From NCBI GenBank assembly GCA_000955875.1, contig JYOE01000004.1, forward strand, positions 484 through 64,483: a stretch of 64,000 nt of DNA. Reading direction: 5' to 3'. Source of the DNA: Terrabacter sp. 28 (GTDB taxonomy: Bacteria > Actinomycetota > Actinomycetes > Actinomycetales > Dermatophilaceae). Below are positions 27,383 through 35,693 of this stretch, piece by piece. The position numbers and the translations under genes are program-made. Each line of letters begins with the position of its first letter. Position 1 is the first letter of the stretch. Under the pieces are notes generated by a model. That model saw only the letters and a list, made by a program, of their open reading frames with translations, was not told where the DNA came from and made no database searches.

Positions 27383-28711
27383 CTACTTCTGCTTCGGTGG
27401 GACTGCGCAGGTGGCGGTGGCCGTGTTGCCGGCCGCGTCGGTGGCGGTGAGCGTCGCGTCTCCCTTGAAGGTGAAGTGCCAGTCGACGGCGCCGGCGAAC
27501 GGGGTGACGCTCGATGCCGTCGTCCCCGGCGCCTGGGTCAGCTTCAGGTAGGTGCCGGCGGCGTAGGGCTGGAACGTGGTGCCGGTGGCGTTGTCGGTGA
27601 TGGCGACGGTGACGCCGGGCAGGTTGTCCGCGGCGACCATCTCGAAGAAGCCGGCGTTGCTCCAGCCGCCGGGCGTGTGGCCGTCGGGGTTGACGCCGGG
27701 CCCGCACGAGACGGTGGGCGGGGTGACGTCGTTGACCTTGATGCTCACCGTCTGCACGAACTCGGGTCCGGCCTCTGCGCCGTTGATCCTGAAGGTCGTC
27801 GTGCACCCGAGCGTCGAGCCCTGGGGCGCGTCGGCGGCGACGGTGACGGCCTCGTCGAGGACGACGTCGCCGCCGCTGGTGACCGTGCGAGGAAGGCTGG
27901 GGGAGAGGGCGATCGAGAGCCCGGCGTCGCAGCTGACGTCTGCGGTGACCTCGGCGGGCAGGTTGCCCAGGCCGGCGAGGATCGTGCTCGCCACGTTGCC
28001 GGGCGTGACGCTCGGGAAGAACGAGCCCGAGGTGGCCGTGGCGATCCGCTGGGCCTGGCCGGTGGCGTTGAGCCCGTCCCCACCGCCCGAGGCGACGTTG
28101 ATCGCGATGACCTGGGCGCCCACGCCGACGAGCGACGCGGTGGCGTCGGCCTCGCTGTGTCCTGCGCTCGGGTCGTGTCCGCTCGCGTCGCCGAACCACA
28201 CGACGATGCGTGACGAACCGGGACGGAAGGCGATGGCGTTGCCGCCCGAGCCCACCTGCCACAGCGCGTTGAGCTGGCCCTCCGGCGTGTCGCCGCCTCC
28301 CGAGGCGACGAGGCTGTCGATGGCGGCCTGAGCCGTCGCCTGGCTCGAGGTCAGGCCCGACTCGACCTCGAAGAGGCCGGTGCCGTCCGAGACGTCCTTG
28401 TAGGACGCGACCGCGAACTGTGCCTGCGGCTGCGCCGTCTGCACGCTGGAGACGATCGAGCCCATCTCGGCCTTCACGTTCGCGATGGCGGGGCCCATGC
28501 TGCCGGTCTCGTCGACGACGAGGACGATGTCGGGCTTCGGCGGGATCTCGGGCGTGGTGACGGTCTTCGTGACGTGCACGGTGTCGCCCGGGTCGACCGA
28601 GGCGTCGTAGCTGGCCGGGCTGACACCGGCGCCCATCGCGAGGGCCGGCGTCGCGACGAGCGCTCCGGCGGCCGCGAGCGTCAGGGCGCTGCGGCGAATG
28701 GCTGTGAACAT
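27383..28711 (-). CDS. secreted von Willebrand factor A domain protein
   Basis: 442 residues from the ATG at 28711, with GGAAGGA as ribosome site. A Sec signal peptide covers about the first 25-28 residues. The VWA domain begins at DIVLVVDETGSMG (61-73); Asp67, Thr69 and Ser71 give a MIDAS-like metal site. Later segments look like Ig-like or SdrD-type beta domains. Cys residues are few and could pair outside the cell. There is no LPxTG motif or membrane anchor, so it should be released or bound non-covalently. Adhesion or matrix binding is the usual family role; the partner is unknown. Confidence 0.82.
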   Translation of the reverse strand: MFTAIRRSALTLAAAGALVATPALAMGAGVSPASYDASVDPGDTVHVTKTVTTPEIPPKPDIVLVVDETGSMGPAIANVKAEMGSIVSSVQTAQPQAQFAVASYKDVSDGTGLFEVESGLTSSQATAQAAIDSLVASGGGDTPEGQLNALWQVGSGGNAIAFRPGSSRIVVWFGDASGHDPSAGHSEADATASLVGVGAQVIAINVASGGGDGLNATGQAQRIATATSGSFFPSVTPGNVASTILAGLGNLPAEVTADVSCDAGLSIALSPSLPRTVTSGGDVVLDEAVTVAADAPQGSTLGCTTTFRINGAEAGPEFVQTVSIKVNDVTPPTVSCGPGVNPDGHTPGGWSNAGFFEMVAADNLPGVTVAITDNATGTTFQPYAAGTYLKLTQAPGTTASSVTPFAGAVDWHFTFKGDATLTATDAAGNTATATCAVPPKQK

Positions 28712-28903
28712 GGATGTTCCTTCCGTGACGAAACACACTGCGGCAAGTGGTGCGCGGTGTTCCCCCCGCACCGAGTGCCCGGCTGCTCCCCCCGGGACGC
28801 TCGAGAGGTAGGTGGCGCGGACGAGTCGCCTGATACCGACAAATGCGAACAATCGCCCGGCGCGGCACGTCGTCGACGGGTCCGGCGGCCCGTTTGCGAC
28901 GAT

Positions 28904-30079
28904 GTGCGCGTGCAGGTGCGCAGGCTCGTCTCGCGACCGGTGCTCGTCGCTGCCGCTGCGGGCACGGGCTCGCTGCTCGGTGCCGCCGGCGGCTCGGTCG
29001 CCGCGGCCGCGTACTTCGCGCGCAAGGTGATCACGCCCGACGAGCTGCAGCCCGACGACGTCGCGATCCTGCGCCACGACGACGAGTCCGTGACGTTCGC
29101 CGCCGCGCCCGACCCGGTGGTGCCGGGCCGTTACGGCGTGTGGCTGGACGGGGGAGCGGGACACGCCCGCGTGGGCGACATCCTCGAGAGCGACGCGACG
29201 TCGGTCACGCGTCGCCTACTCTCCGTCGACCGCGGCGCCCTCTCCGTCGGACCGGCCCGGTGGAACCAGTACTACTTCTGGGACCGGCCCTCGGTGAGCC
29301 TCGGACTGCCCGACGAGGACGTGAGCATCGTCTCCGACGTCGGCGCGCTGCCCGGGTGGGTCGTGCGACCCGCGAATCCCGGCAGCAGCTCGGACTGGGC
29401 GGTCCTGGTCCACGGGCGAGGCGCCCGCAAGGAGGAGACGCTCCGCGCCGTCCCGGTGCTGCGCGAGGCCGGGTGGACCAGCCTCGTCGCCGCCTACCGC
29501 AACGACCGTGACGCCCCGCTGGGTCCGGACGGGCGATACAACCTCGGGCTGTCCGAGTGGCGCGACGTCGAGGCGGCGATGGGGTATGCCGTGTCGCACG
29601 GGGCGCGCCGCATCCTCCTGCTCGGGTGGTCGATGGGCGGAGCCATCGTGCTGCAGACGCTCGACCACTCACCGTTGTCCGAGTACGTGGTGGGTGTCGT
29701 GCTCGACTCCGCCGTCATCGACTGGGGCGTGGTGCTGCGTCACCACGGCAGGTTGCGCCGCGTGCCCGCCCCCCTCGTGCGGATGGCGTCCGGTCTGCTC
29801 GGGTCGCGCCGCAGCCGACGCCTCGTGGGCGTTCGCGAGCCCATCGACGTGGCCCGCACCGACTGGGTGGCCCGGGCGGACGAGCTGCGCCACCCGATGC
29901 TCGTCATCGCCTCGGACGGCGACGACTTCGTGCCGATCGGACCGGCGGTGGCTCTCGCCGGGCGACGCCCCGACCTCGTGCGTTTCGAGCGCTGGGACGT
30001 CGCGCGCCACTGCCGCGAGTGGAACTACGACCCCGAGCGCTGGGAGCGCGTGCTGCGCGAGTTCGTGACGTCCGGCTAG
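28904..30079 (+). CDS. alpha/beta hydrolase with N-terminal membrane anchor
   Basis: 391 residues from the GTG at 28904; GTGs at 28910 and 28916 are equally possible. A hydrophobic Ala/Gly-rich segment (about 12-35) looks like an anchor or uncleaved signal. The hydrolase core shows HGRG with His170, and nucleophile Ser243 in GWSMGGAIVLQ. The Asp is probably in IASDGDDFVP and the His in DVARHCREWN. It resembles prolyl-oligopeptidase/acyl-esterase-like family members of unknown substrate. It is divergent from the VWA gene across a 192-bp spacer that also contains the AT-richer stretch acaaatgcgaacaatcgc. Confidence 0.78.
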   Translation: MRVQVRRLVSRPVLVAAAAGTGSLLGAAGGSVAAAAYFARKVITPDELQPDDVAILRHDDESVTFAAAPDPVVPGRYGVWLDGGAGHARVGDILESDATSVTRRLLSVDRGALSVGPARWNQYYFWDRPSVSLGLPDEDVSIVSDVGALPGWVVRPANPGSSSDWAVLVHGRGARKEETLRAVPVLREAGWTSLVAAYRNDRDAPLGPDGRYNLGLSEWRDVEAAMGYAVSHGARRILLLGWSMGGAIVLQTLDHSPLSEYVVGVVLDSAVIDWGVVLRHHGRLRRVPAPLVRMASGLLGSRRSRRLVGVREPIDVARTDWVARADELRHPMLVIASDGDDFVPIGPAVALAGRRPDLVRFERWDVARHCREWNYDPERWERVLREFVTSG

Positions 30080-30109
30080 CGGTGCCTCCGCGCGAGTCGG
30101 AGCGCGTGC

Positions 30110-30853
30110 TCAGCGCCGCACGAACCAGCGCCCCATGAGCGTGCCGTCCTGCTCGACGAGGAGCTCGAGGTCGAGGTCGGCCGGCGTGCCGTCGGCTCCC
30201 ACCGTCCGGGGCGGGCCGGCGCCGACGACGCGCGGGACCACGGTGTAGCACAGCTCGTCGATCGCGCCCGCCGCGAGGAACGAGCCCAGCAGGCCCGGGC
30301 CGCCCTCCGTCAGCACGTGGTCGAGCCCGCGCGCATGGAGGGCGTCGAGGAGCACGTGCAGGTCCACCTCGTCGTCGCCGCAGACGAGGACGTTGGCGGC
30401 GCCGAGGTCGTCCCGGGCCGGTTCGAGCCCCGGGGCCGAGGCGGTGGTCGCCAGCAGCGCCCGTCCGTCCCGGCACCCGCTCAGCGTCGGCGGGACGGTG
30501 CCCCGGTTGCTGACTGCGACGAGGGGCAGGACGTCGGGCAGCCCCGCGGCACGACGCAGCGCCACGAGGGAGTCGTCGACCGACAGCGGCGGGTAGCCCT
30601 CTGCGCGGACGGTGCCCGCTCCCACGACGACGACGTGGCTCAGCGCCCGCAGCACCTCGAAGACGACGTGGTCGGCATCGTTGTTGATCGATCCCGACCT
30701 CCCGTCGGGGCCGGTCGCACCGCCGTCGAGCGACGTCACCATGTTGGAGCGCACCCAGCGCTCCTCGGCGCAGGCGTAGGCGCGGAAGAGTGCCGCGTCG
30801 TCGAGGTCGGCCAGGGCGGGCAGGCCGGAACGGCCGGGGACGAGCAGACGCAT
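30110..30853 (-). CDS. RibD C-terminal-type pyrimidine reductase family protein
   Basis: 247 residues from the ATG at 30853; a GTG at 30883 would add ten residues. The fold is that of the RibD reductase/dihydrofolate-reductase-like domain: RSNMVTSLDGGATGPDG, DHVVFEVLRALSHVVVVGAGTVRAEGY and LTEGGPGLLGSFLAAGAIDEL. The deaminase domain of bifunctional RibD is absent. Such single-domain proteins reduce a pyrimidine-like or pteridine substrate with NADPH. Riboflavin synthesis is possible, but no rib genes are near. It is convergent with the hydrolase upstream. Confidence 0.82.
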   Translation of the reverse strand: MRLLVPGRSGLPALADLDDAALFRAYACAEERWVRSNMVTSLDGGATGPDGRSGSINNDADHVVFEVLRALSHVVVVGAGTVRAEGYPPLSVDDSLVALRRAAGLPDVLPLVAVSNRGTVPPTLSGCRDGRALLATTASAPGLEPARDDLGAANVLVCGDDEVDLHVLLDALHARGLDHVLTEGGPGLLGSFLAAGAIDELCYTVVPRVVGAGPPRTVGADGTPADLDLELLVEQDGTLMGRWFVRR

Positions 30854-30942
30854 CCCGTCAGTATCGGCGACGGCCGGGGGCACTTGCCGATCAGGGCCTG
30901 CGCATCCCGTCGCACCACGGCCCTTTCGGGCAGGATGACCGC

Positions 30943-31884
30943 ATGGGCAAGGGCAAGAAGGGCAAGAAGAGCCAGAAGGCAGCGGCGGAGATCGAGGAGA
31001 AGGCTGTCGAGGATGCCGTGGTCGCCGCCCACGAGGAGGAGGCCGTCCAGGAGATCAAGGACGTCGTCAACTCGCTCCGCGTCGGCAAGGGCTTCGTGCT
31101 CGCCGACGTCGACACCTCGGGCACGCCCGGCTTCACGGGCGACAAGGTGGACGGCAAGGCGGCGCTCAAGGCGTGCGAGACGGAGCTGTCCGACCTGCTC
31201 GAACGGCTCTTCGCCGACTCCATCGAGGGTGGCAGGCGGTCCGTGCTGCTCGTCGTTCAGGGGATGGACACGTCGGGCAAGGGCGGCATCATGCGCCACG
31301 TCATCTCGGTGAACCCGCAGGGCGTCAAGGCGACCGGCTTCAAGGCTCCGACGAAGGAGGAGCTCGCTCACGACTTCCTTTGGCGCATCGAGAAGGCGCT
31401 GCCCGAGCCCGGCCAGCTCGGCGTGTTCGACCGGTCGCACTACGAGGACGTCCTCGTCGTGCGGGTGCACGAGCTGGTGCCCGAGTCCGTGTGGTCGAAG
31501 CGTTACGCCCAGATCAACGCCTTCGAGCGCAAGGTGATCGCCGCGGGAACGACGGTCATCAAGGTGATGATGCACATCTCCACGGACGAGCAGAGGGACC
31601 GCCTCATGGAGCGTCTCGACCGCCCGGACAAGTACTACAAGTACAACCCGGGTGACGTGGACGAGCGGGGGCACTGGGACGCGTACATGGAGGCGTACCA
31701 GGCGGTCCTCGACAAGACGTCGACGGTGGGGGCGCCGTGGCACGTCGTGCCGGCCGACCGCAAGTGGTACGCCCGCCGGGCGGTCCAGCAGCTCCTGCTC
31801 GAGGCCCTGCGCGGCATGAACCTCGAGTGGCCCCCGCCCGACTTCGACGTCGAGGCCGAGAAGAAGCGCCTGGCCGTCAGCTGA
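30943..31884 (+). CDS. ppk2: polyphosphate kinase 2 family protein
   Basis: 313 residues, ATG at 30943. The first 12 residues are Lys-rich (MGKGKKGKKSQK), followed by an acidic helix. The PPK2 core has the Walker A-like GMDTSGKGG (107-115), FDRSHYEDVLV (162-172) and the lid-region arginines in MERLDRPDKYYKYNP. It transfers phosphate between polyphosphate and nucleotides. Class I enzymes favour NDP; the class is not certain from sequence. The basic N-terminal tail could help to bind polyphosphate. It is divergent from the RibD-like gene. Confidence 0.9.
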   Translation: MGKGKKGKKSQKAAAEIEEKAVEDAVVAAHEEEAVQEIKDVVNSLRVGKGFVLADVDTSGTPGFTGDKVDGKAALKACETELSDLLERLFADSIEGGRRSVLLVVQGMDTSGKGGIMRHVISVNPQGVKATGFKAPTKEELAHDFLWRIEKALPEPGQLGVFDRSHYEDVLVVRVHELVPESVWSKRYAQINAFERKVIAAGTTVIKVMMHISTDEQRDRLMERLDRPDKYYKYNPGDVDERGHWDAYMEAYQAVLDKTSTVGAPWHVVPADRKWYARRAVQQLLLEALRGMNLEWPPPDFDVEAEKKRLAVS

Positions 31885-31939
31885 CGGACGTGGTCCCGGG
31901 GCGTATGCCGTCCGGCCCGTTCCAGCTGTGGGTGACGGC

Positions 31940-33580
31940 TCAGCCGGCGCGGTCCAGCACGGCGTCGGTGGCTCCCGCGAGGTCGACGTCGAGAGAGCCG
32001 AAGGTGTGGCCGCGGCGGCCGGCGATCCGGCTGGCCACGAAGGCGTCGGCGACGGCGCCGGGGGAGTGCCGCACCAGCAGGCTCGCCTGCAGCGCGAGGG
32101 CGAGGCGCTCGACCACCGAGCGGGCACCGAAGGCCGCCCCGGCGGACAGCGGGTCGAGCGAGCGAGCTTGTGCGAGAGCGGAGTCCACGTACGCATCGAG
32201 CTCCGCGCTGCGTCCCCGCACCTCGTGGAGCTCCTTGGTCAGGGCCTCGAGGCTCGCCGGCTCACGACCGACCGCGCGCATGACGTCCAGCGCGTTGACG
32301 TTGCCGGACCCCTCCCAGATCGAGTTGAGCGGGGCCTCGCGGTAGAGGCGCGCCAGCCCGTTCTCCTCGACGTAGCCGTTGCCGCCGAGGCACTCGAGCG
32401 CCTCGGCGACGACGGGGGAGGTGCGCTTGCACACCCAGAACTTGCCCAGAGCGACCCCGATGCGGGCCAGCTCGCTCTCGCCGTGGTCCACCGCACGGGC
32501 GAGGCGAAGGCCGAGCACGGTGGCGGCCTCGGCCTCGAGGGCGAGGTCGGCGAGGACGTTGCGCATGAGTGGCTGGTCGACGAGCAGGGCACCGAAGGCC
32601 CTGCGGTGCCGGGCGTGGTGCAGCGCGCGTGACACCGCGTCGCGCATCGTGGCCGTCGACCCCAGCACGCAGTCCAGTCGGGTCGCGCCGACCATGTCGA
32701 TGATGGTGCGCACGCCGCGCCCCTCGTCACCGAGCCGGCTGCCCCACGTGCCGTCGAGCTCGACCTCGCTCGAGGCGTTCGAGTGGTTGCCGAGCTTGTC
32801 CTTGAGGCGCTGGAGCGCGAAGACGTTGCGCGAGCCGTCGTCGAGGGCGCGCGGCACGACGAAGCAGGTCAGGCCGCCCGGCGCCTGCGCGAGCACGAGG
32901 AACGCGTCGCTCATGGGGGCCGAGCAGAACCACTTGTGCCCGGTGAGGCGGTAGGCGTCGCCCGGCAGCGGTCCGCCGGGCGACGCGACGGCCCGGGTCG
33001 TGTTGGCCCGGACGTCCGACCCGCCCTGCTTCTCGGTCATGCCCATCCCGGCGACGGCGCCGGACTTGGTCGTGACGGGCCGGATGCCGAAGTCGTAGGA
33101 GCGGCTCGCGAGGGCGGGCAGCCAGCGCCCCCCGAGGGTGGGGTCGTGCCGGAGGGCCGACCCGGCGGCATACGTCATCGAGACGGGGCAACCGTGCCCG
33201 GCCTCGACACGCGACCACAGGACGAAGCCGGCGGCTCGGCGCACGTGGGCACCCGAACCGCTCGGTGACAGCCAGGCCTCGGCCGTCAGGCCGGCCCCCA
33301 CGGCTTGGGTCATGAGCCAGTGCCACGAGGGGTGGAACTCCACCTCGTCGACCCGGTTGCCCCTGGCGTCGTGGGTGCGCAGCACCGGACGGTGGGCGTC
33401 GGCGAGCCGGCCGTGCTCCTGTGCCTGCGCGGAGCCGGCCAGGCGCCCAAGGGCAGCGAGCTCCTGCATCGCGGACTGGCCCGCCCACCGGGCGACGGCC
33501 TCTGCCAGTGCGACGTCGTCGGCGAGGAAGTCGCCGCCGACGTACTCCGGGGCCTGGTTGGTCACCTCGTGTGTGCTCAC
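31940..33580 (-). CDS. acyl-CoA dehydrogenase family protein, AidB-like
   Basis: 546 residues, GTG start. AidB-type features are GCPVSMTYAAGSAL, GMGMTEKQGGSDVRANTT and a C-terminal domain with GGNGYVEENGLARLYREAPLNSIWEGSG. FAD-binding residues typical of the fold are in place. E. coli AidB is part of the adaptive response to alkylating agents and has weak dehydrogenase activity. Actinobacterial homologues like this one are usually annotated only as acyl-CoA dehydrogenases. It is divergent from the YihY membrane protein. No regulatory site was recognised in the 95-bp spacer. Confidence 0.88.
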   Translation of the reverse strand: MSTHEVTNQAPEYVGGDFLADDVALAEAVARWAGQSAMQELAALGRLAGSAQAQEHGRLADAHRPVLRTHDARGNRVDEVEFHPSWHWLMTQAVGAGLTAEAWLSPSGSGAHVRRAAGFVLWSRVEAGHGCPVSMTYAAGSALRHDPTLGGRWLPALASRSYDFGIRPVTTKSGAVAGMGMTEKQGGSDVRANTTRAVASPGGPLPGDAYRLTGHKWFCSAPMSDAFLVLAQAPGGLTCFVVPRALDDGSRNVFALQRLKDKLGNHSNASSEVELDGTWGSRLGDEGRGVRTIIDMVGATRLDCVLGSTATMRDAVSRALHHARHRRAFGALLVDQPLMRNVLADLALEAEAATVLGLRLARAVDHGESELARIGVALGKFWVCKRTSPVVAEALECLGGNGYVEENGLARLYREAPLNSIWEGSGNVNALDVMRAVGREPASLEALTKELHEVRGRSAELDAYVDSALAQARSLDPLSAGAAFGARSVVERLALALQASLLVRHSPGAVADAFVASRIAGRRGHTFGSLDVDLAGATDAVLDRAG

Positions 33581-33675
33581 CAGCCGAGGTTAGGCCGCCC
33601 GCCCGGGCGGCGCCGGTGGGACGCGTGTCGCACGGGTCACGTCGACGACCCACCCGCACGGATAGATTCGTGGCG

Positions 33676-34722
33676 ATGACGGTCAAGAAGCGCGTACGCG
33701 CGGTGCTGCGTCGGGTGCCGGGCGGGCTCGGCGCGGCCCGGCTGACCCTGCGGACCGTCGACGTCTGCCTCGACTACCGGGTCACCGGACTCGCCGCCGA
33801 GGCGGCGTTCTTCATGCTGCTCTCGCTGCCGCCGCTCGTGCTGGGGCTCTTCGGCGGACTCGGCTACGTCAGTGCCTGGATCGGTCCTGAGAACGTCGCC
33901 CGGGTCGTCGCGACGATCCGGGAGTACGCCGAACGCTTCCTCACCGAGGACAGCATCAGCCAGCTGCTCGTGCCCACGGTGGAGGACGTGCTGGGTCGCG
34001 GACGGCCCGAGATCGTGTCCCTCGGCTTCCTGCTGTCGCTGTGGTCGGGCTCGCGCGCCCTCAACGTCTTCATCGACACCGTGTCGATCATGTACGGCCA
34101 GAAGGACATTCGCGGGATCATCCGCCTGCGCGCCCTCAGCCTCGGCATCTACACGGTGAGCACGGTCGCCGGAATCGTCCTGCTGCCGCTCGTGCTCCTC
34201 GGTCCGGTCCTCGTGTCCGACTGGCTGCCCGACTCGCTCGCCTTCCTGCGCTACCTCTACTGGCCGACCGTCCTGGTGCTCAGCATCATCGCGCTGACGA
34301 CGCTCTACCACGTGGCCACGCCGCGCCGGGCGCCGTGGCTCCGCGACGTCCCCGGCGCTCTGCTGGCCCTCGCCATCTGGCTCGGTGCCTCCTACCTCGT
34401 CCGCGTCTCGCTCGAGGCCTCCCTCGGCGGCACGACGATCTACGGGCCTCTGACGGCGCCGATCGTGCTGCTCATCTGGCTCTACTTCCTCGCCATCGCC
34501 ATCCTCATCGGGGCGGGGCTCAACTCCGCCTCGCGCACCCTGTGGCCGGTCGAGCTCGGCGAGCACGAGCCGACGTCGGTCGTGGACTGGATCGCCCGAC
34601 GACGGGCGGAGGACCGCCAGTACACGCACGGCCGACCGTCCGAGCTGCAGCAGGCCGTCGAGCGCGAGCTCGACGAGGGGGTCGCGGCACCGGCTGAGCA
34701 CGAGCGCGAGGTCGGCCGCTGA
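33676..34722 (+). CDS. YihY/BrkB-family inner-membrane protein
   Basis: 348 residues, ATG at 33676 (GTG at 33670 possible). Family signatures are GLAAEAAFFMLLSLPPLVLGL in the first span, the LWSGSRALNVFIDTVSIMYG segment and a C-terminal IWLYFLAIAILIGAGLNS span. About six membrane segments are evident, followed by a polar C-terminal tail. The old name ribonuclease BN is incorrect for this family; function is unknown. It stands directly before the tRNA cluster promoter. Confidence 0.88.
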   Translation: MTVKKRVRAVLRRVPGGLGAARLTLRTVDVCLDYRVTGLAAEAAFFMLLSLPPLVLGLFGGLGYVSAWIGPENVARVVATIREYAERFLTEDSISQLLVPTVEDVLGRGRPEIVSLGFLLSLWSGSRALNVFIDTVSIMYGQKDIRGIIRLRALSLGIYTVSTVAGIVLLPLVLLGPVLVSDWLPDSLAFLRYLYWPTVLVLSIIALTTLYHVATPRRAPWLRDVPGALLALAIWLGASYLVRVSLEASLGGTTIYGPLTAPIVLLIWLYFLAIAILIGAGLNSASRTLWPVELGEHEPTSVVDWIARRRAEDRQYTHGRPSELQQAVERELDEGVAAPAEHEREVGR

Positions 34723-34751
34723 CCCCCGGATCGGTGGTCCGACGGCCGGTT

Positions 34752-34780
34752 TTGTGTCGCCCGGACCGATGGGCTAATGT
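34752..34780 (+). promoter_or_regulatory. promoter of the tRNA Gly-Cys-Val cluster
   Basis: -35 TTGTGT (34752-34757) and -10 TAATGT (34775-34780) are separated by 17 bp. The 14 nt gtctacctcgcacc at and after the -10 end (34779-34792) recur exactly before the second tRNA-Gly copy (41679-41692), so the start-site region itself is conserved. Confidence 0.75.
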
Positions 34781-34821
34781 CTACCTCGCACCGAGCGGAG
34801 AAGTTACACCGCTGGTGTTCC

Positions 34822-34894
34822 GCGGACGTAGCTCAGTTGGTAGAGCGCAACCTTGCCAAGGTTGAGGTCGCCGGTTCGAGCCCGGTCGTCCGCT
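34822..34894 (+). tRNA. tRNA-Gly (anticodon GCC), copy 1
   Basis: The 73-nt cloverleaf has acceptor gcggacg/cgtccgc, anticodon stem caacc/ggttg and loop ttgccaa with anticodon GCC, and a standard T-arm ttcgagc. The CCA end is not encoded. It is identical to the copy at 41723-41795. Confidence 0.97.
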
Positions 34895-34922
34895 CGGAGG
34901 CAAAGATCCACTTGCCTTCCAC

Positions 34923-34993
34923 GGTGGAGTGGCCGAGAGGCGAGGCAGCGGCCTGCAAAGCCGCGTACACGGGTTCAAATCCCGTCTCCACCT
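34923..34993 (+). tRNA. tRNA-Cys (anticodon GCA)
   Basis: The 71-nt cloverleaf has acceptor ggtggag/ctccacc and anticodon stem gcggc/gccgc with loop ctgcaaa, anticodon GCA. CCA is not encoded. It is cotranscribed with the Gly and Val tRNAs. Confidence 0.96.
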
Positions 34994-35022
34994 CGGTACA
35001 GCACCACCACAGCAGGACCCAC

Positions 35023-35097
35023 GGGCGATTGGCGCAGCGGTAGCGCGCTTCCTTGACACGGAAGAGGTCACTGGTTCAAACCCAGTATCGCCCACCA
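35023..35097 (+). tRNA. tRNA-Val (anticodon GAC)
   Basis: Acceptor gggcgat/atcgccc and anticodon stem cttcc/ggaag with loop ttgacac give anticodon GAC. The gene includes an encoded CCA end (35095-35097), unlike the other tRNA genes in this window. It is the last tRNA of the cluster, before the terminator. Confidence 0.96.
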
Positions 35098-35102
35098 GCA
35101 CA

Positions 35103-35144
35103 GAACAGCCCCTGACCAGCGGAGACGCCGGTCAGGGGCTGTTC
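35103..35144 (+). terminator. terminator of the tRNA cluster
   Basis: Perfect 15-bp arms gaacagcccctgacc (35103-35117) and ggtcaggggctgttc (35130-35144) enclose a 12-nt loop. It begins 5 nt after the tRNA-Val CCA. Only a weak T-rich tail follows. Confidence 0.9.
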
Positions 35145-35190
35145 CGTTGCGCGGCCGTCCAGTTGCCTGTTCGCGCAGCCGGCGACGTGT

Positions 35191-35658
35191 TCAGCGGCGC
35201 AGCTCCATCCGGTTCTCCGCGGGTTCGTCGGACGGCCAGTCCGGTGGCACCCCCAGGTCGACGAAGCCCGCCCGCTCGTACGCGGTGCGTGCCCTCGCGT
35301 TGTCGCTGCGGACCATGAGGAACGTCGACCGGTCCTGGCCGTCGGCCCACTCGACCACGGCGTCGATGAGGGCGCGTGCGACCCCTGCGCCGCGGACCGC
35401 GGGTGCCACCCACATCGAGATCAGCTCGACCTCGTGCTCGCCGACGCGCTGGCCGCTGACGACGCCGACGACGTTCGTGCCGTCCTGTGCCAGGAGAGTC
35501 AGCGGCACGGTGGTCAGGCGCGACCGCCACTGCGGCTCGGGGGCCTCGACCCAGTCGGCGTGACGCGAGCCGAAGGCCCCCGGCGACCCCGCCAACGACG
35601 CGAGCCGCACCTCCCGGAACGTCTGCCAGTCGTCGGGCCCGATCCTCGTGATGTCCAC
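35191..35658 (-). CDS. GNAT-family N-acetyltransferase
   Basis: 155 residues, GTG start. The acetyl-CoA binding motif is VAPAVRGAGVARALI (RGAGxA), followed by a C-terminal NARARTAYERAGF stretch typical of GNAT motif B. It should acetylate a small amine or protein N-terminus; the substrate cannot be read from sequence. It lies between the tRNA terminator and the GAF/Fis regulator and on the same strand as the regulator, 35 bp after its stop. Confidence 0.85.
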   Translation of the reverse strand: MDITRIGPDDWQTFREVRLASLAGSPGAFGSRHADWVEAPEPQWRSRLTTVPLTLLAQDGTNVVGVVSGQRVGEHEVELISMWVAPAVRGAGVARALIDAVVEWADGQDRSTFLMVRSDNARARTAYERAGFVDLGVPPDWPSDEPAENRMELRR

Positions 35659-35693
35659 GCCCCGAACCTAGCAAGACCAGGTGGTTCGGGTCG

